32,116 nucleotides of DNA from Anaerolineales bacterium (GTDB lineage: Bacteria; Chloroflexota; Anaerolineae; Anaerolineales; Villigracilaceae). This document shows positions 23,110-31,414 of this stretch, one piece after another. The stretch lies in NCBI GenBank assembly GCA_020060625.1, contig JAGUZU010000132.1, positions 1 through 32,116 on the forward strand. Reading direction: 5' to 3'. Numbering within the stretch: the stretch's first letter is position 1; every line of letters begins with the position of its first letter. The position numbers and the translations under genes were made by a program. The notes below the pieces were generated by a model that had not been told where the DNA came from, made no database searches, and saw only the letters and a program-made list of their open reading frames with translations.

Positions 23110-23829
23110 TTGGAAGCATTAGGTCTCAACCTCCCGTTTTTACTTGTCCAGATCGTCAACCTGATCATCGTATATACGGTGGTCGCAAAATGGATTGTCG
23201 GTCCCATCGTCGGCTTGCTTGAAAAACGCCGCGAAAAGATCGCACAAGGCATGGAAGACGCCCGCGTTGCGGCGGAAGCCCGCGCCAACGCCGAGAAGGA
23301 AGCCGCCAGGATCATTGCCGATGCCCAGGCGGAAGCCAGTAAAGTTGTCCGCGAGGCTACAGAGCGCGCCGAATCCGCCGGCAAGGATGTGAAAGCCGCC
23401 GCTGATGCAGAAGCCGCAAAAGCCCGCGACGCTGCGCTTGCCGAGGCAGAACTTGAACGCAACCGAATCCTCGGCGACCTGCGCGGACAGGTTGCCGCTC
23501 TTGCGATGGCTGCCGCCAACAAACTGGTCGGCGAGGCGCTCGATGAGAAGAAACAGCGCGCTTTGATCGATGAGTTCTTCTCCGGCGTGAAGGCTGGCAA
23601 GGTGATCGTCGTTGACGGCGATTTCAAGGGCGATGCCGCCGAAGTGACCAGCGCGCTCCCGCTTACCAGCGAAGAGCAGGAAGCCGTGAAAAAGACCGTC
23701 TCTGCGAAGGACTTTTCCTTCAAGGTGAATCCCTCCATTCTTGGCGGCTTGGTCATCAAAGTCGGCGACAAGGTGCTAGATGGTTCCGTTGCCGGAAAAC
23801 TCGAAGGTTTGCGCCAGACACTGAAATAA
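23110..23829 (+). CDS. atpF: ATP synthase b subunit fused to the delta C-terminal domain
   Basis: The 239-residue protein starts as a normal b subunit: a membrane helix at about 9-28, then a long charged coiled coil (about 38-158) with the late b motif LAMAAANKLVGEALDEKKQR. From about 165 it continues as the C-terminal part of delta/OSCP: VTSALPLTSEEQ and then ILGGLVIKVGDKVLDGSVAGKLEGL in two adjoining parts (209-233), matching the E. coli AtpH end (GDMVIDGSVRGRLERL). The six-helix N-terminal delta domain that binds alpha is absent. The start is TTG at 23110 with CGGAGG 6 nt upstream. It is the last gene of this operon; a strong terminator follows, and no alpha, gamma, beta or epsilon gene is present. 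Confidence 0.9.
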   Translation: MEALGLNLPFLLVQIVNLIIVYTVVAKWIVGPIVGLLEKRREKIAQGMEDARVAAEARANAEKEAARIIADAQAEASKVVREATERAESAGKDVKAAADAEAAKARDAALAEAELERNRILGDLRGQVAALAMAAANKLVGEALDEKKQRALIDEFFSGVKAGKVIVVDGDFKGDAAEVTSALPLTSEEQEAVKKTVSAKDFSFKVNPSILGGLVIKVGDKVLDGSVAGKLEGLRQTLK

Positions 23830-23845
23830 CACCCATGAATTGATG

Positions 23846-23885
23846 AAAAGGGTTTTGGTAAAATTGCCAAAGCCCTTTTTGTTTT
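23846..23885 (+). terminator. Rho-independent terminator of the Fo operon
   Basis: Arms 23846-23858 and 23867-23879 pair over 13 bp with a single T-G wobble around an 8-nt loop and are followed by TTTTTGTTTT. It stands 16 nt after the b-delta stop and shows that the operon really ends without F1 genes. Confidence 0.9.
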
Positions 23886-23915
23886 AATCCTTCGCGAGGA
23901 GACAGCCCGATCACA

Positions 23916-25487
23916 ATGCTATTAAAGAATTTATTCATTGACTTTCCGCTCCCGACTCCCTCCGTCATCCCTGATGTGGATATTGCGGGGATTGCGATTG
24001 ACAGCCGCGCTGTAAAGCCCGGCGATTTATTCGTTGCCATGCGCGGCGGACTTGCCGATGGGCATGATTTCATTCAAAAGGCAATTGACAACGGCGCGTC
24101 CGCCATTGCGGGGGACAGGGACTTGGCCGGATTCTCCGTCCCATATATTCGACTCGAAAATTCGCGTCACGCCCTGACCTGGCTGGCTGCCGCGTTTTAC
24201 AACTGGCCTGCCCGGCGTCTGACAGTGATTGGCGTAACCGGCACGGATGGCAAAACCACAACGAGCAACCTGATCTATAGGATTCTTATCGCGGCAGGAA
24301 TCAAGGCAGGGATGATTTCGACGGTCAACGCAGTAATTGGCGATGAAGTGTTGGATACGGGCTTTCACGTCACCACGCCGGATGCGCATGATGTCCAGCG
24401 TTATCTCGCCAAAATGCTTGAGGCGGGACTGACACACGTTGTGCTGGAGACCACGTCGCACGGCTGGTCGCAGCGCCGCGTGGATGCCTGCGAATTCGAC
24501 ATCGGGGTGGTTACAAATATCACGCATGAACACATGGATGAACACGGCGGTTATGAAAACTATCGCGCGGCGAAGGCGAGGCTGTTTACCAGCCTGGAAT
24601 GGACGCGGGAGAAATCGCAGGGGAATCCGCGTTTGGGCGTCATCAACCGCGACGATGTGAAGTCGTTCGCTTTCCTGAACGATCATGTCAAAGTAAACAG
24701 GATCAACTATGGGCTGGGGGAGGAGGCGGATATTCGCGCGGTGGAAACCCAGTATGATCCGTCGGGAATTCGCTTTGTGGCGGAGTCCAAGGACTTTCGC
24801 GTAGCCACTTCAAGTAAATTAGTAGGGGCTTACAACGTCTCAAATTGTCTCGCGGCGCTGACGGCAGCCGTGTATGGACTGGGTATCGAGCCGCGAATTG
24901 CCGCGCAGGGCATTGCCGCGCTGGAGGGCATTCCCGGGCGCATGGAGCGGATTGAGATGGGACAGAACTTTACTGCCATTGTGGATTTCGCGCACACACC
25001 GAATGCCTTGAAGGTGGCGCTTGAGGCAGGCAGGACGATGACGAAGGGGCGGGTGATCTCGGTGTTTGGGTCGGCGGGACTGCGGGACAAGGAGAAGCGG
25101 CGCATGATGGCGGAGACGTCGGCGGAACTGGCTGACCTGACAGTGCTGACCGCCGAAGACCCGCGCACGGAGTCGCTGGATGGGATTTTGGAGGAAATGG
25201 CGGCAGGCGCGAGGTCCAAAGGCGGACGCGAAGGAGAAACCTTCTGGCGCGTGGCGGACCGCGGCGAAGCGATCAAGTTTGCCCTGCGGCTGGCGCTACC
25301 GGGTGACATGGTTTTATCCTGCGGGAAGGGACACGAGCAGTCCATGTGTTTTGGAAAGACCGAATATTTATGGGATGACCGCGCGGCGATGAGGGCGGCG
25401 TTGGCGGAATTTTTGGGCGTGGATGGACCTGCAATGCCGTATCTGCCGTCGCAGGATAAAGAGGAAGAAGAATGGTTAAAGGAATGA
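23916..25487 (+). CDS. murE: UDP-N-acetylmuramyl-tripeptide synthetase (MurE-like)
   Basis: MurE adds the third amino acid to UDP-MurNAc-L-Ala-D-Glu in the cytoplasm. The 523-residue protein has the Mur ligase plan: an N-terminal UDP-binding domain with DSRAVKPGDLFVA (29-41), the P-loop GVTGTDGKTTT (106-116), TTPDAHDV, ETTSHGWSQRRVD (178-190, usually E-x-SSH), NITHEHMDEHG (201-211, usually DHLDYHG), the carbamylated-Lys region RAAKARLF (Lys220), and VDFAHTPNAL and KGHE in the C-terminal part. The substrate-selecting motif is EDPR (414-417), where DAP enzymes have DNPR, so the third residue (DAP, Orn or Lys) is uncertain. It stands alone, apart from other mur genes. A GAGGAG lies rather far (about 13 nt) before the ATG. 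Confidence 0.87.
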   Translation: MLLKNLFIDFPLPTPSVIPDVDIAGIAIDSRAVKPGDLFVAMRGGLADGHDFIQKAIDNGASAIAGDRDLAGFSVPYIRLENSRHALTWLAAAFYNWPARRLTVIGVTGTDGKTTTSNLIYRILIAAGIKAGMISTVNAVIGDEVLDTGFHVTTPDAHDVQRYLAKMLEAGLTHVVLETTSHGWSQRRVDACEFDIGVVTNITHEHMDEHGGYENYRAAKARLFTSLEWTREKSQGNPRLGVINRDDVKSFAFLNDHVKVNRINYGLGEEADIRAVETQYDPSGIRFVAESKDFRVATSSKLVGAYNVSNCLAALTAAVYGLGIEPRIAAQGIAALEGIPGRMERIEMGQNFTAIVDFAHTPNALKVALEAGRTMTKGRVISVFGSAGLRDKEKRRMMAETSAELADLTVLTAEDPRTESLDGILEEMAAGARSKGGREGETFWRVADRGEAIKFALRLALPGDMVLSCGKGHEQSMCFGKTEYLWDDRAAMRAALAEFLGVDGPAMPYLPSQDKEEEEWLKE

Positions 25488-26077
25488 CTGACTGGGTTCA
25501 ACCTGTTACTTTGCAGGGAAAATATGTCCGTTTGGAGCCGTTGAGCGAGGCGCATATCCCCGGCTTGACGGAGATCGGCGCGGGGCGTGACTTCTGGAAT
25601 TTCATGTTGTACGGCGATATCAAATCCGAAGCCGATATGCGGAGTTGGGTATTGGATATTATGGAACGCGGCAAAAAGGGAACCGACCTGCCGTTTGCCG
25701 TTATCCATCTTGAGTCGGGGCGGGCGGCGGGCGCGACCCGTTACCTGAACATCATGCCCAAAGACCGCGGCTTGGAGATCGGCGGGACCTGGTACGGACT
25801 GGACTTCCAACGCACGGCGGTCAATACCGAGTGCAAATATCTGCTGTTGAAACATGCCTTTGAAAATTTGAAGTGCATCCGCGTGCAATTGAAAACAGAT
25901 TCGCTCAATGAGCGCTCACAGAGAGCCATCGAACGAATCGGCGCGAAGAAGGAAGGCGTGCTTCGCAATCACATGATCCTGCCCGACGGGCGATACCGCG
26001 ACTCGGTCTTTTACTCCATTTTGGATAAGGAATGGGCGGACGTTGAAAAGAGGTTGGAAGAAATGCTGGCGCGGTAA
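25472..26077 (+). CDS. GNAT-family N-acetyltransferase (RimJ/RimL type)
   Basis: This 201-residue protein fits the Acetyltransf_3 pattern of RimJ/RimL-like enzymes, which acetylate N-termini or amino groups using acetyl-CoA. It opens with LQGKYVRLEPLSEAHIPGL, has the beta-4 region GLEIGGTWYGLDFQRTAVNTECKYLLLKHAF, and ends with the NERSQRAIERIGAKKEGVLRNHMILPDGRYRD segment typical of this group. The usual acetyl-CoA loop Q/RxxGxG/A is weak (FQRTAVNTE). It starts at 25472 inside murE, overlapping it by 16 nt, with GAGG 7 nt before the ATG. An ATGA at 25484 is an alternative coupled start. Its target is unknown. Co-transcription with murE is likely. Confidence 0.85.
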   Translation: MVKGMTDWVQPVTLQGKYVRLEPLSEAHIPGLTEIGAGRDFWNFMLYGDIKSEADMRSWVLDIMERGKKGTDLPFAVIHLESGRAAGATRYLNIMPKDRGLEIGGTWYGLDFQRTAVNTECKYLLLKHAFENLKCIRVQLKTDSLNERSQRAIERIGAKKEGVLRNHMILPDGRYRDSVFYSILDKEWADVEKRLEEMLAR

Positions 26078-26100
26078 CGAACCAGGCGGGCGCTTTGTTT

Positions 26101-26152
26101 TAACAGCAGATGGACGCCGACTGATCGGCGTTCATCTGCTGTTATTTTGTTC
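26101..26152 (+). terminator. Long-stem terminator between convergent murE-GNAT and MFS genes
   Basis: Arms 26101-26120 and 26125-26144 pair over 20 bp with one G-T wobble around a CTGA loop, followed on the plus strand by TTTTGTT. On the minus strand the hairpin is followed by A-rich sequence, so it is a good terminator mainly for the plus strand. It lies just beyond the MFS gene end. Confidence 0.85.
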
Positions 26153-26154
26153 GA

Positions 26155-27414
26155 TCAGGTTTGAGGTCGGGCGCGAAGCGCGGCGCGGGCTTGGGAAATG
26201 TTATGGAGGACGATCAAGCCGAGGGCGCTGGTCAAGCCGATGAGCAGACCTCCGATCCAGATGGCTCTCGGAGAGATGTTGTCGTTCAGGAATCCGCCAA
26301 TGAGCGGGGAAAGCGTGCGGGCGAGACCCCAGCCGAACCAGTAAATGCTCATGTAACGCCCGCGGAGTCTGGCGGGGGCAATGTCCGCCACGTATTTGCT
26401 GGCGGTTGGAACGATGGTGAGTTCTCCAAAGGTGATGATGACCATGCTGAGCCAGAAGCCCCAAAAGCCCGTCATCAGCGCCACGCTGCCCACGCCGAGC
26501 GCGTAGATCAGCATTCCGGTGGCGGTGACGGGGAGCGTTTTGTGTTTCCGCGTGACTTGCGTGACCGAGTATTGAATGAAGACGCACATGACCGCGTTGG
26601 TGGTGGGTATCCAGCCATAGAGCGCCTCGGATAAGCCAAAGTTTGTCTTTGCATAAACGGGCATCAAAATCCACAACATGGTGGGCGCGATGAGACCGAT
26701 TGCCATCAACAGGACGAATGCCATATATGCTTTATCCTTGAAGATGCGCAGATACCCATCCTGACCGGATTCCGCCTCATGACTCGCCCGCGCCTGTTCC
26801 GCATCCTGCGCTTGATTCTCCCTTTGAGCGTTGTGGAGCGTTTCACGCGCAAGAAACAGCATGAGAAGCCCGTGCAGGATGAAGCCAGCCGCGGCGCCGT
26901 AGAACGCGAGGTTGTACGAGGTCGCCGCGAGAAAACCGCCGACGGCAGGTCCCAACCCGAAGGCGGCGTTGTGCGCGATGCGGTTGATGGCATAGGCGTC
27001 GGTGCGTTGGTGACTGGGGATGATGTCCGCCAGCATGGCATCCGCGCCGACCTGATACAGCGGGTTGCTCAAGCCGACGAGAATCATCAACAGCATGAAC
27101 TGCGGGTACGTTTCGGCTCGCATGAGAAAGAAATAGGCGGCTCCATTCGCCATGAGGCTGAAGACCATGACGGCTTTGCGCCCGATCCGATCTGTGAGCG
27201 CGCCTGCCAGAAAGGATGCGAAAAGTCCTGTGCCGGCGTTGATGGAAATAAGCGCGGCGACGACGCTGAGCGGCATATCCAGCTTTCCGCTGACGTAGAT
27301 GAGCAGGAAGGGCCAGATCATGCTTCCGCCCGCCGTGCTGATGACGATTCCCGCGATCATCAGCCAATACTGGCTGGGGTACTGGCGATAGAGAAGTTTT
27401 AGTTTTGCGATCAT
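26155..27414 (-). CDS. Major facilitator superfamily transporter (MDR type)
   Basis: This 12-helix transporter of 419 residues has the MFS motif A in the helix 2-3 loop (AGALTDRIGRKAVMVFS) and a second loop copy in the other half (VTQVTRKHKTLP). The central loop (about 195-225) is hydrophilic and rich in Glu, Gln and Ala. Drug or metabolite export by proton antiport is the common role; nothing points to a substrate. The frame is open to 27480, but I start at ATG 27414 because MIAKLKLLYRQYPSQYW leads into helix 1, and the upstream stretch covers the terminator of prfC. No Shine-Dalgarno is seen at 27414, and the region just upstream is A/T rich, so a short leader is possible. Confidence 0.87.
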   Translation of the reverse strand: MIAKLKLLYRQYPSQYWLMIAGIVISTAGGSMIWPFLLIYVSGKLDMPLSVVAALISINAGTGLFASFLAGALTDRIGRKAVMVFSLMANGAAYFFLMRAETYPQFMLLMILVGLSNPLYQVGADAMLADIIPSHQRTDAYAINRIAHNAAFGLGPAVGGFLAATSYNLAFYGAAAGFILHGLLMLFLARETLHNAQRENQAQDAEQARASHEAESGQDGYLRIFKDKAYMAFVLLMAIGLIAPTMLWILMPVYAKTNFGLSEALYGWIPTTNAVMCVFIQYSVTQVTRKHKTLPVTATGMLIYALGVGSVALMTGFWGFWLSMVIITFGELTIVPTASKYVADIAPARLRGRYMSIYWFGWGLARTLSPLIGGFLNDNISPRAIWIGGLLIGLTSALGLIVLHNISQARAALRARPQT

Positions 27415-27434
27415 AGGAAATGTGAGTTTAACAT

Positions 27435-27463
27435 AAAAAGCGAACGGGAAAATCCCCGTCCGC
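27435..27463 (-). terminator. Rho-independent terminator of prfC
   Basis: On the minus strand 27463-27455 pairs with 27448-27440 over 9 bp (one G-T wobble) with a 6-nt loop, followed by TTTTT (plus-strand A at 27435-27439). It lies 33 nt after the prfC stop and before the MFS start. Confidence 0.75.
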
Positions 27464-27495
27464 CCAGGGCGTGCTTGCAAAGGTTACCGGATAAA

Positions 27496-29103
27496 TTAGA
27501 TTTCCGACAACTCCATGAATTTTAGATTGGGGTTTTTCTCCGAGTAATATTTGAGCAAGAAGGGCGTTTGAAAGAGTATTGTCCACGCGTTGCGGGAGTC
27601 TTTGGCGAGGATGGCGTCGCCGCGATTGGCAAGAGATTCGATGTCCTTGTCTTCGCCTTGGATCCAGCGCAGGAGGGTGTGAGGGAGATGTTCCAGTTCG
27701 GTCTTGACATTGTATTCCGATTCGAGGCGCGCCTGCGCCACATCGAATTGCAATTGACCGACGACAGCGAGGATCGGTTCGCGCTTGAAGGCATTGACAT
27801 TGTACAGGATTTGCACCGCGCCTTCGCTTTCGAGCTGCTGCAGTCCCTTGGTGAATTGTTTTTGCTTGCTCACGTCGAGATTTCTCAGCAGGGCAAAATG
27901 CTCGGGTTGGAATCCGGGTATCGGCGCGAATTGAAGCGGTTTTCCCGAGCAGAGCGTGTCGCCGATGGCGAAAATCCCGTTGTTGGGAAGTCCCAGCACG
28001 TCGCCGGGGAAGGCTTCGTCAATGATCTCGCGCTCGTTTGCAAAGGCTTTGTAGGGACGCATCAACTTGAGCGTCTTGCCGCTTTGCGTGTGGAGCAGGT
28101 CCATGCCGCGCTCGAATTTGCCGGAGCAGACGCGCAAGAAGGCGACACTGTCGCGGTGTTTCGGGTTCATATTTGCTTGAATTTTGAAGATGAACCCGGA
28201 AAATTCCTCATCGTCGGGCATGACCGCTCCCGCGTCGCTGAGATAGGGCTGGGGCGGCGGGGCGAATTGGATGAAGGCGTCCAAAAACATGCGGACGCCA
28301 AAGTTCGTCAACGCGCTGCCGAAGAAGACCGGCGTTTGTTTTTCTTTGAGCACGGCTTCGTGGTCGAAGGTTCCACCTGCTTCATCCAGCAGTTCGACAC
28401 TTTCTTTCAGGTGTTGATACTTTTCTTCGCTGAGAATACCCTGCTTGACCAAATCTTCCAAACGGACGAAAACTTCCGGCGCGATGCGCTCGTTGCGTTC
28501 CGCGCGTTCGAAGAGATACACGCCATTTTTGGCGCGGTCGTACACACCCATGAATTGCGGACCGTCGCCGAGGGACCAGTTCATTGGGATAGGTTCCATA
28601 CCCAGCGCCTCTCGGATCTCGTCCAGCAAGTCGAGTGGGTCGCGGGCGGGGCGATCCATTTTATTGATGAAGGTAAAGATCGGAATGCCGCGCTTTCGGC
28701 AGACTTCGAAAAGTTTCAAGGTCTGCGGCTCGATACCCTTTGCCGCATCTATGACCATGACCGCGCTGTCCACAGCCGAGAGGGTGCGGTAGGTGTCTTC
28801 GGAGAAATCCTGATGTCCGGGTGTGTCGAGCAGATTGATGATATGCCCGCGATACGGAAATTGCAGGACTGTGGAGGTGATGGAAATGCCGCGCTCGCGT
28901 TCCATTTCCATCCAGTCGGAGGTGGTGGCGCGTTGATTTCTCCGCGCGCGGACGTTTCCCGCCAGTTCGATGGCGTTGCCGTAGAGAAGCAGTTTTTCAG
29001 TCAGTGTGGTTTTCCCGGCGTCTGGGTGTGAGATGACTGCAAACGTCCGGCGCGCGGCGATGGCTGTTTTTGTGGATTGGGTTTCAGCAATTATGTCGTT
29101 CAT
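27496..29103 (-). CDS. prfC: Peptide chain release factor 3
   Basis: RF3 is the GTPase that recycles RF1 and RF2 from terminated ribosomes. The 535-residue length is normal (E. coli 529). The GTPase motifs are G1 SHPDAGKTT (25-33), G2 around RGISITST, G3 DTPGHQDF (93-100) and G4 NKMD (147-150), followed by the RF3-specific WSLGDGPQFMGVYDRAKN and, later, SGFIFKIQANMNPKHRDSVAFLRVCSG. These separate it from EF-G and TetM. GGAG lies 5 nt before the ATG, just after the T-run of the pnp terminator, so most transcription must start in or pass through that short spacer. No promoter is obvious. Confidence 0.97.
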   Translation of the reverse strand: MNDIIAETQSTKTAIAARRTFAVISHPDAGKTTLTEKLLLYGNAIELAGNVRARRNQRATTSDWMEMERERGISITSTVLQFPYRGHIINLLDTPGHQDFSEDTYRTLSAVDSAVMVIDAAKGIEPQTLKLFEVCRKRGIPIFTFINKMDRPARDPLDLLDEIREALGMEPIPMNWSLGDGPQFMGVYDRAKNGVYLFERAERNERIAPEVFVRLEDLVKQGILSEEKYQHLKESVELLDEAGGTFDHEAVLKEKQTPVFFGSALTNFGVRMFLDAFIQFAPPPQPYLSDAGAVMPDDEEFSGFIFKIQANMNPKHRDSVAFLRVCSGKFERGMDLLHTQSGKTLKLMRPYKAFANEREIIDEAFPGDVLGLPNNGIFAIGDTLCSGKPLQFAPIPGFQPEHFALLRNLDVSKQKQFTKGLQQLESEGAVQILYNVNAFKREPILAVVGQLQFDVAQARLESEYNVKTELEHLPHTLLRWIQGEDKDIESLANRGDAILAKDSRNAWTILFQTPFLLKYYSEKNPNLKFMELSEI

Positions 29104-29111
29104 GACGCTCC

Positions 29112-29147
29112 AAAAAAACTTCCGAAGCCGTTTTTGACTTCGGAAGT
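29112..29147 (-). terminator. Rho-independent terminator of pnp
   Basis: On the minus strand the 10-bp perfect stem 29147-29138 with 29127-29118 closes a 10-nt loop and runs into seven T (plus-strand A at 29112-29118). The terminator ends 8 nt before the prfC ATG, so readthrough would be the only obvious link between pnp and prfC. Confidence 0.88.
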
Positions 29148-29157
29148 CTGTTTTCGA

Positions 29158-31395
29158 TTATCTGCGGTTGCGGTCACCGCCGCCTCGGCGATCTCCGCCG
29201 CGGCTGTTGCCTCCGCGCGGACCGCCGCGCCCGCCTCCGCCGTTGCGCCCGCCTTTGTCCTTCTCGCGGGCTTCTTCCACAGACCAGCCTTCCAGCACAG
29301 CCTGGCGCGAAAGACGGATCTTGCCTTGCGGGTCAATGTCGGTGACCATCACGGTTAGTTCGTCGCCGATCACGCAAATATCTTCAACCGCGTTGACGCG
29401 CTCGCTGTCCAACTGCGAGATGTGGACGAGTCCGTCCACGCCGGGCAGGATGTTCACGAACGCGCCGAAGGCTTCTATGCGCACGACCTTGCCGGTATAG
29501 ATATTTCCGATCACGACGGATTCGCCCATTGCTTCAATGCGCTCCTGCGCAACCTTCGCGCCCACGCCGTCAACGGATGCGATATACACAGTGCCGTCCT
29601 CTTCGATGTCAATCTTCACGCCGGTTTCGTCCTGCAATGCGCGGATGTTCTTTCCGCCGGGTCCGATCAACGCGCCGATCTTGTCCACCGGAATCTTGAC
29701 GGTGATGATGCGCGGCGCGTGCGGCTTCAATTCCTTGCGCGGCTCGGGCAAAACAGCCAGCATCTTTTCCATGATCGACATTCGCGCAGTGCGCGCCTGT
29801 TCGAGCGCCTCCTTCATCATGTCCGCGCTCAAGCCGCTGATCTTGATGTCCATTTGCAGGGCGGTGATACCTTTTGCGGTGCCAGCCACCTTGAAATCCA
29901 TGTCGCCGAGGTGATCTTCGGTTCCCTGGATGTCTGTGAGAATTTTATAGCGACCATTGTCATCCATGATCAACCCCATCGCCACGCCGGAGACCGGGGC
30001 TTTGATCGGTACGCCGGCGTCCATCAATGCCAGCGTCGAGCCGCAGACTGAACCCATCGAAGTCGAGCCATTGGAGGACAAGGCTTCGGACACGATGCGG
30101 ATCGCGTAGGGGAATGACTCTTCCGCCGGGATGACAGGCTCCAGTGCGCGTTCCGCCAACGCCCCATGCCCGACCTCGCGCCTGCTCTGTCCGCGAAGAG
30201 GTTTGACCTCGCCTGTGGAGAACGGCGGGAAGTTATAGTGGTGCATGTACCGCTTGGTCTTGATCGGGGAGAGGTTGTCCAGTTCCTGCGCCTCGCCCAG
30301 CGTAGCCAGCGTGATAAAGGAGAGAATTTGCGTCTCGCCGCGCGTGAAGAGACCCGTCCCATGCGCGCGGGGCGAAACGCCCACATCGCACCAGATCGGG
30401 CGGATTTCCGTCGGCGCGCGCCCATCAGGGCGTTTGCCCATGTTGAGTATCCGTTCGCGCACCACCGCCTGCTCCGCCAATTCAAATGCCTCGCGGAACT
30501 CGTTGACCGCCATGTAGTCGGCGGAATTTCCGCCTTCCGGCACGGTACAGAATTCCGCTTCGGCTGTTTCCTTGATGGCGCTCATGCCTGAGTAGAATTC
30601 CACTTTGGAGAGCGGTTTGTCCAACAATTCGTTCATCGGTCCGCTGACGCGGTCGAAGACCTTTTTCTTCACGTCGTCGCTTGGCAGGTAAAGTGTCACT
30701 TCGCGTTTGGGCTTGCCGATCTCCGCCGCCATTTGCAGTTGCAGGTCGATCAGCGGCTGAATGGACTGGTGACCCAGGTCCAGCGCCTGCGCCATGATGT
30801 CTTCCGGGATTTCGTTTGCGCCGCATTCGACCATGAGAATTGCGTCTTTGGTGCCGGCAATTCTCAGGTCCAGATCGGAGGCGTCCATTTCTTCGAATGT
30901 CGGGTTGATGACGAACTCGCCGTTCACGCGCCCCACGCGGACAGCGCCAACTGGTCCGCCCCAGGGGATATCCGAGATCATGATGGCAGTGGAGGCGGCG
31001 TTGATGGCGAGGATGTCCAGCGGGTTCACGCCGTCAGACGAGAACGAATACATGATGATCTGCACTTCGTTGCGCATCCCGTCCTGAAAGAGCGGGCGGA
31101 GGGGGCGGTCTGTGAGGCGCGCAGTCAAAATTGATTCGGTCGAGGCGCGTCCTTCTCGTCGAAAGAACGAGCCGGGAATCTTTCCCCCGGCATACAACCG
31201 CTCTTCGTAATCCACGCTGAGCGGGAAGAAATCGATGCCTTCGCGCACGCCGCCCATGGTGGCGGAGGCGAACACGATCGCGTCGTCGATACCCAGTGTG
31301 AGCGCGCCGCCTGCCTGCCCGGCAAGGCGACCCGTTTCGATGGTGACCGTCTTATTACCGACGACGGTCGAATATTTTTTACCTTCGTGATTCAT
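29158..31395 (-). CDS. pnp: Polyribonucleotide nucleotidyltransferase (PNPase)
   Basis: PNPase degrades RNA 3' to 5' by phosphorolysis. The 745-residue protein has two RNase PH domains (about 5-225 and 310-540). The catalytic segment DIQGTEDHLGDMDFKVAGT in the second, with its metal-binding Asp residues, is intact, and TDRPLRPLF lies in the first. A KH domain (about 550-610, with IGALIGPGGKNIRALQ) and an S1 domain (about 615-690, GNIYTGKVVRIEAFGAFVNIL) follow. The C-terminus adds about 35 residues of Gly/Arg-rich sequence with RGG repeats, probably an RNA-binding disordered tail. I start at ATG 31395, with AGGAGA 8 nt upstream and the normal N-terminus (MNHEGKKYSTVVGNKTV). The frame extends to 31518, but that part is the structured leader. 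It lies downstream of rpsO, the classical order. Confidence 0.97.
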   Translation of the reverse strand: MNHEGKKYSTVVGNKTVTIETGRLAGQAGGALTLGIDDAIVFASATMGGVREGIDFFPLSVDYEERLYAGGKIPGSFFRREGRASTESILTARLTDRPLRPLFQDGMRNEVQIIMYSFSSDGVNPLDILAINAASTAIMISDIPWGGPVGAVRVGRVNGEFVINPTFEEMDASDLDLRIAGTKDAILMVECGANEIPEDIMAQALDLGHQSIQPLIDLQLQMAAEIGKPKREVTLYLPSDDVKKKVFDRVSGPMNELLDKPLSKVEFYSGMSAIKETAEAEFCTVPEGGNSADYMAVNEFREAFELAEQAVVRERILNMGKRPDGRAPTEIRPIWCDVGVSPRAHGTGLFTRGETQILSFITLATLGEAQELDNLSPIKTKRYMHHYNFPPFSTGEVKPLRGQSRREVGHGALAERALEPVIPAEESFPYAIRIVSEALSSNGSTSMGSVCGSTLALMDAGVPIKAPVSGVAMGLIMDDNGRYKILTDIQGTEDHLGDMDFKVAGTAKGITALQMDIKISGLSADMMKEALEQARTARMSIMEKMLAVLPEPRKELKPHAPRIITVKIPVDKIGALIGPGGKNIRALQDETGVKIDIEEDGTVYIASVDGVGAKVAQERIEAMGESVVIGNIYTGKVVRIEAFGAFVNILPGVDGLVHISQLDSERVNAVEDICVIGDELTVMVTDIDPQGKIRLSRQAVLEGWSVEEAREKDKGGRNGGGGRGGPRGGNSRGGDRRGGGDRNRR

Positions 31396-31414
31396 TTTTT
31401 TGTCTCCTAAATAT

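Noticed and set aside
27568-29031. 487-codon open frame on the plus strand opposite prfC
   Set aside because: It is wholly antisense to a well-conserved release factor 3 gene and has no recognisable domain. Third-position GC bias readily creates such frames.
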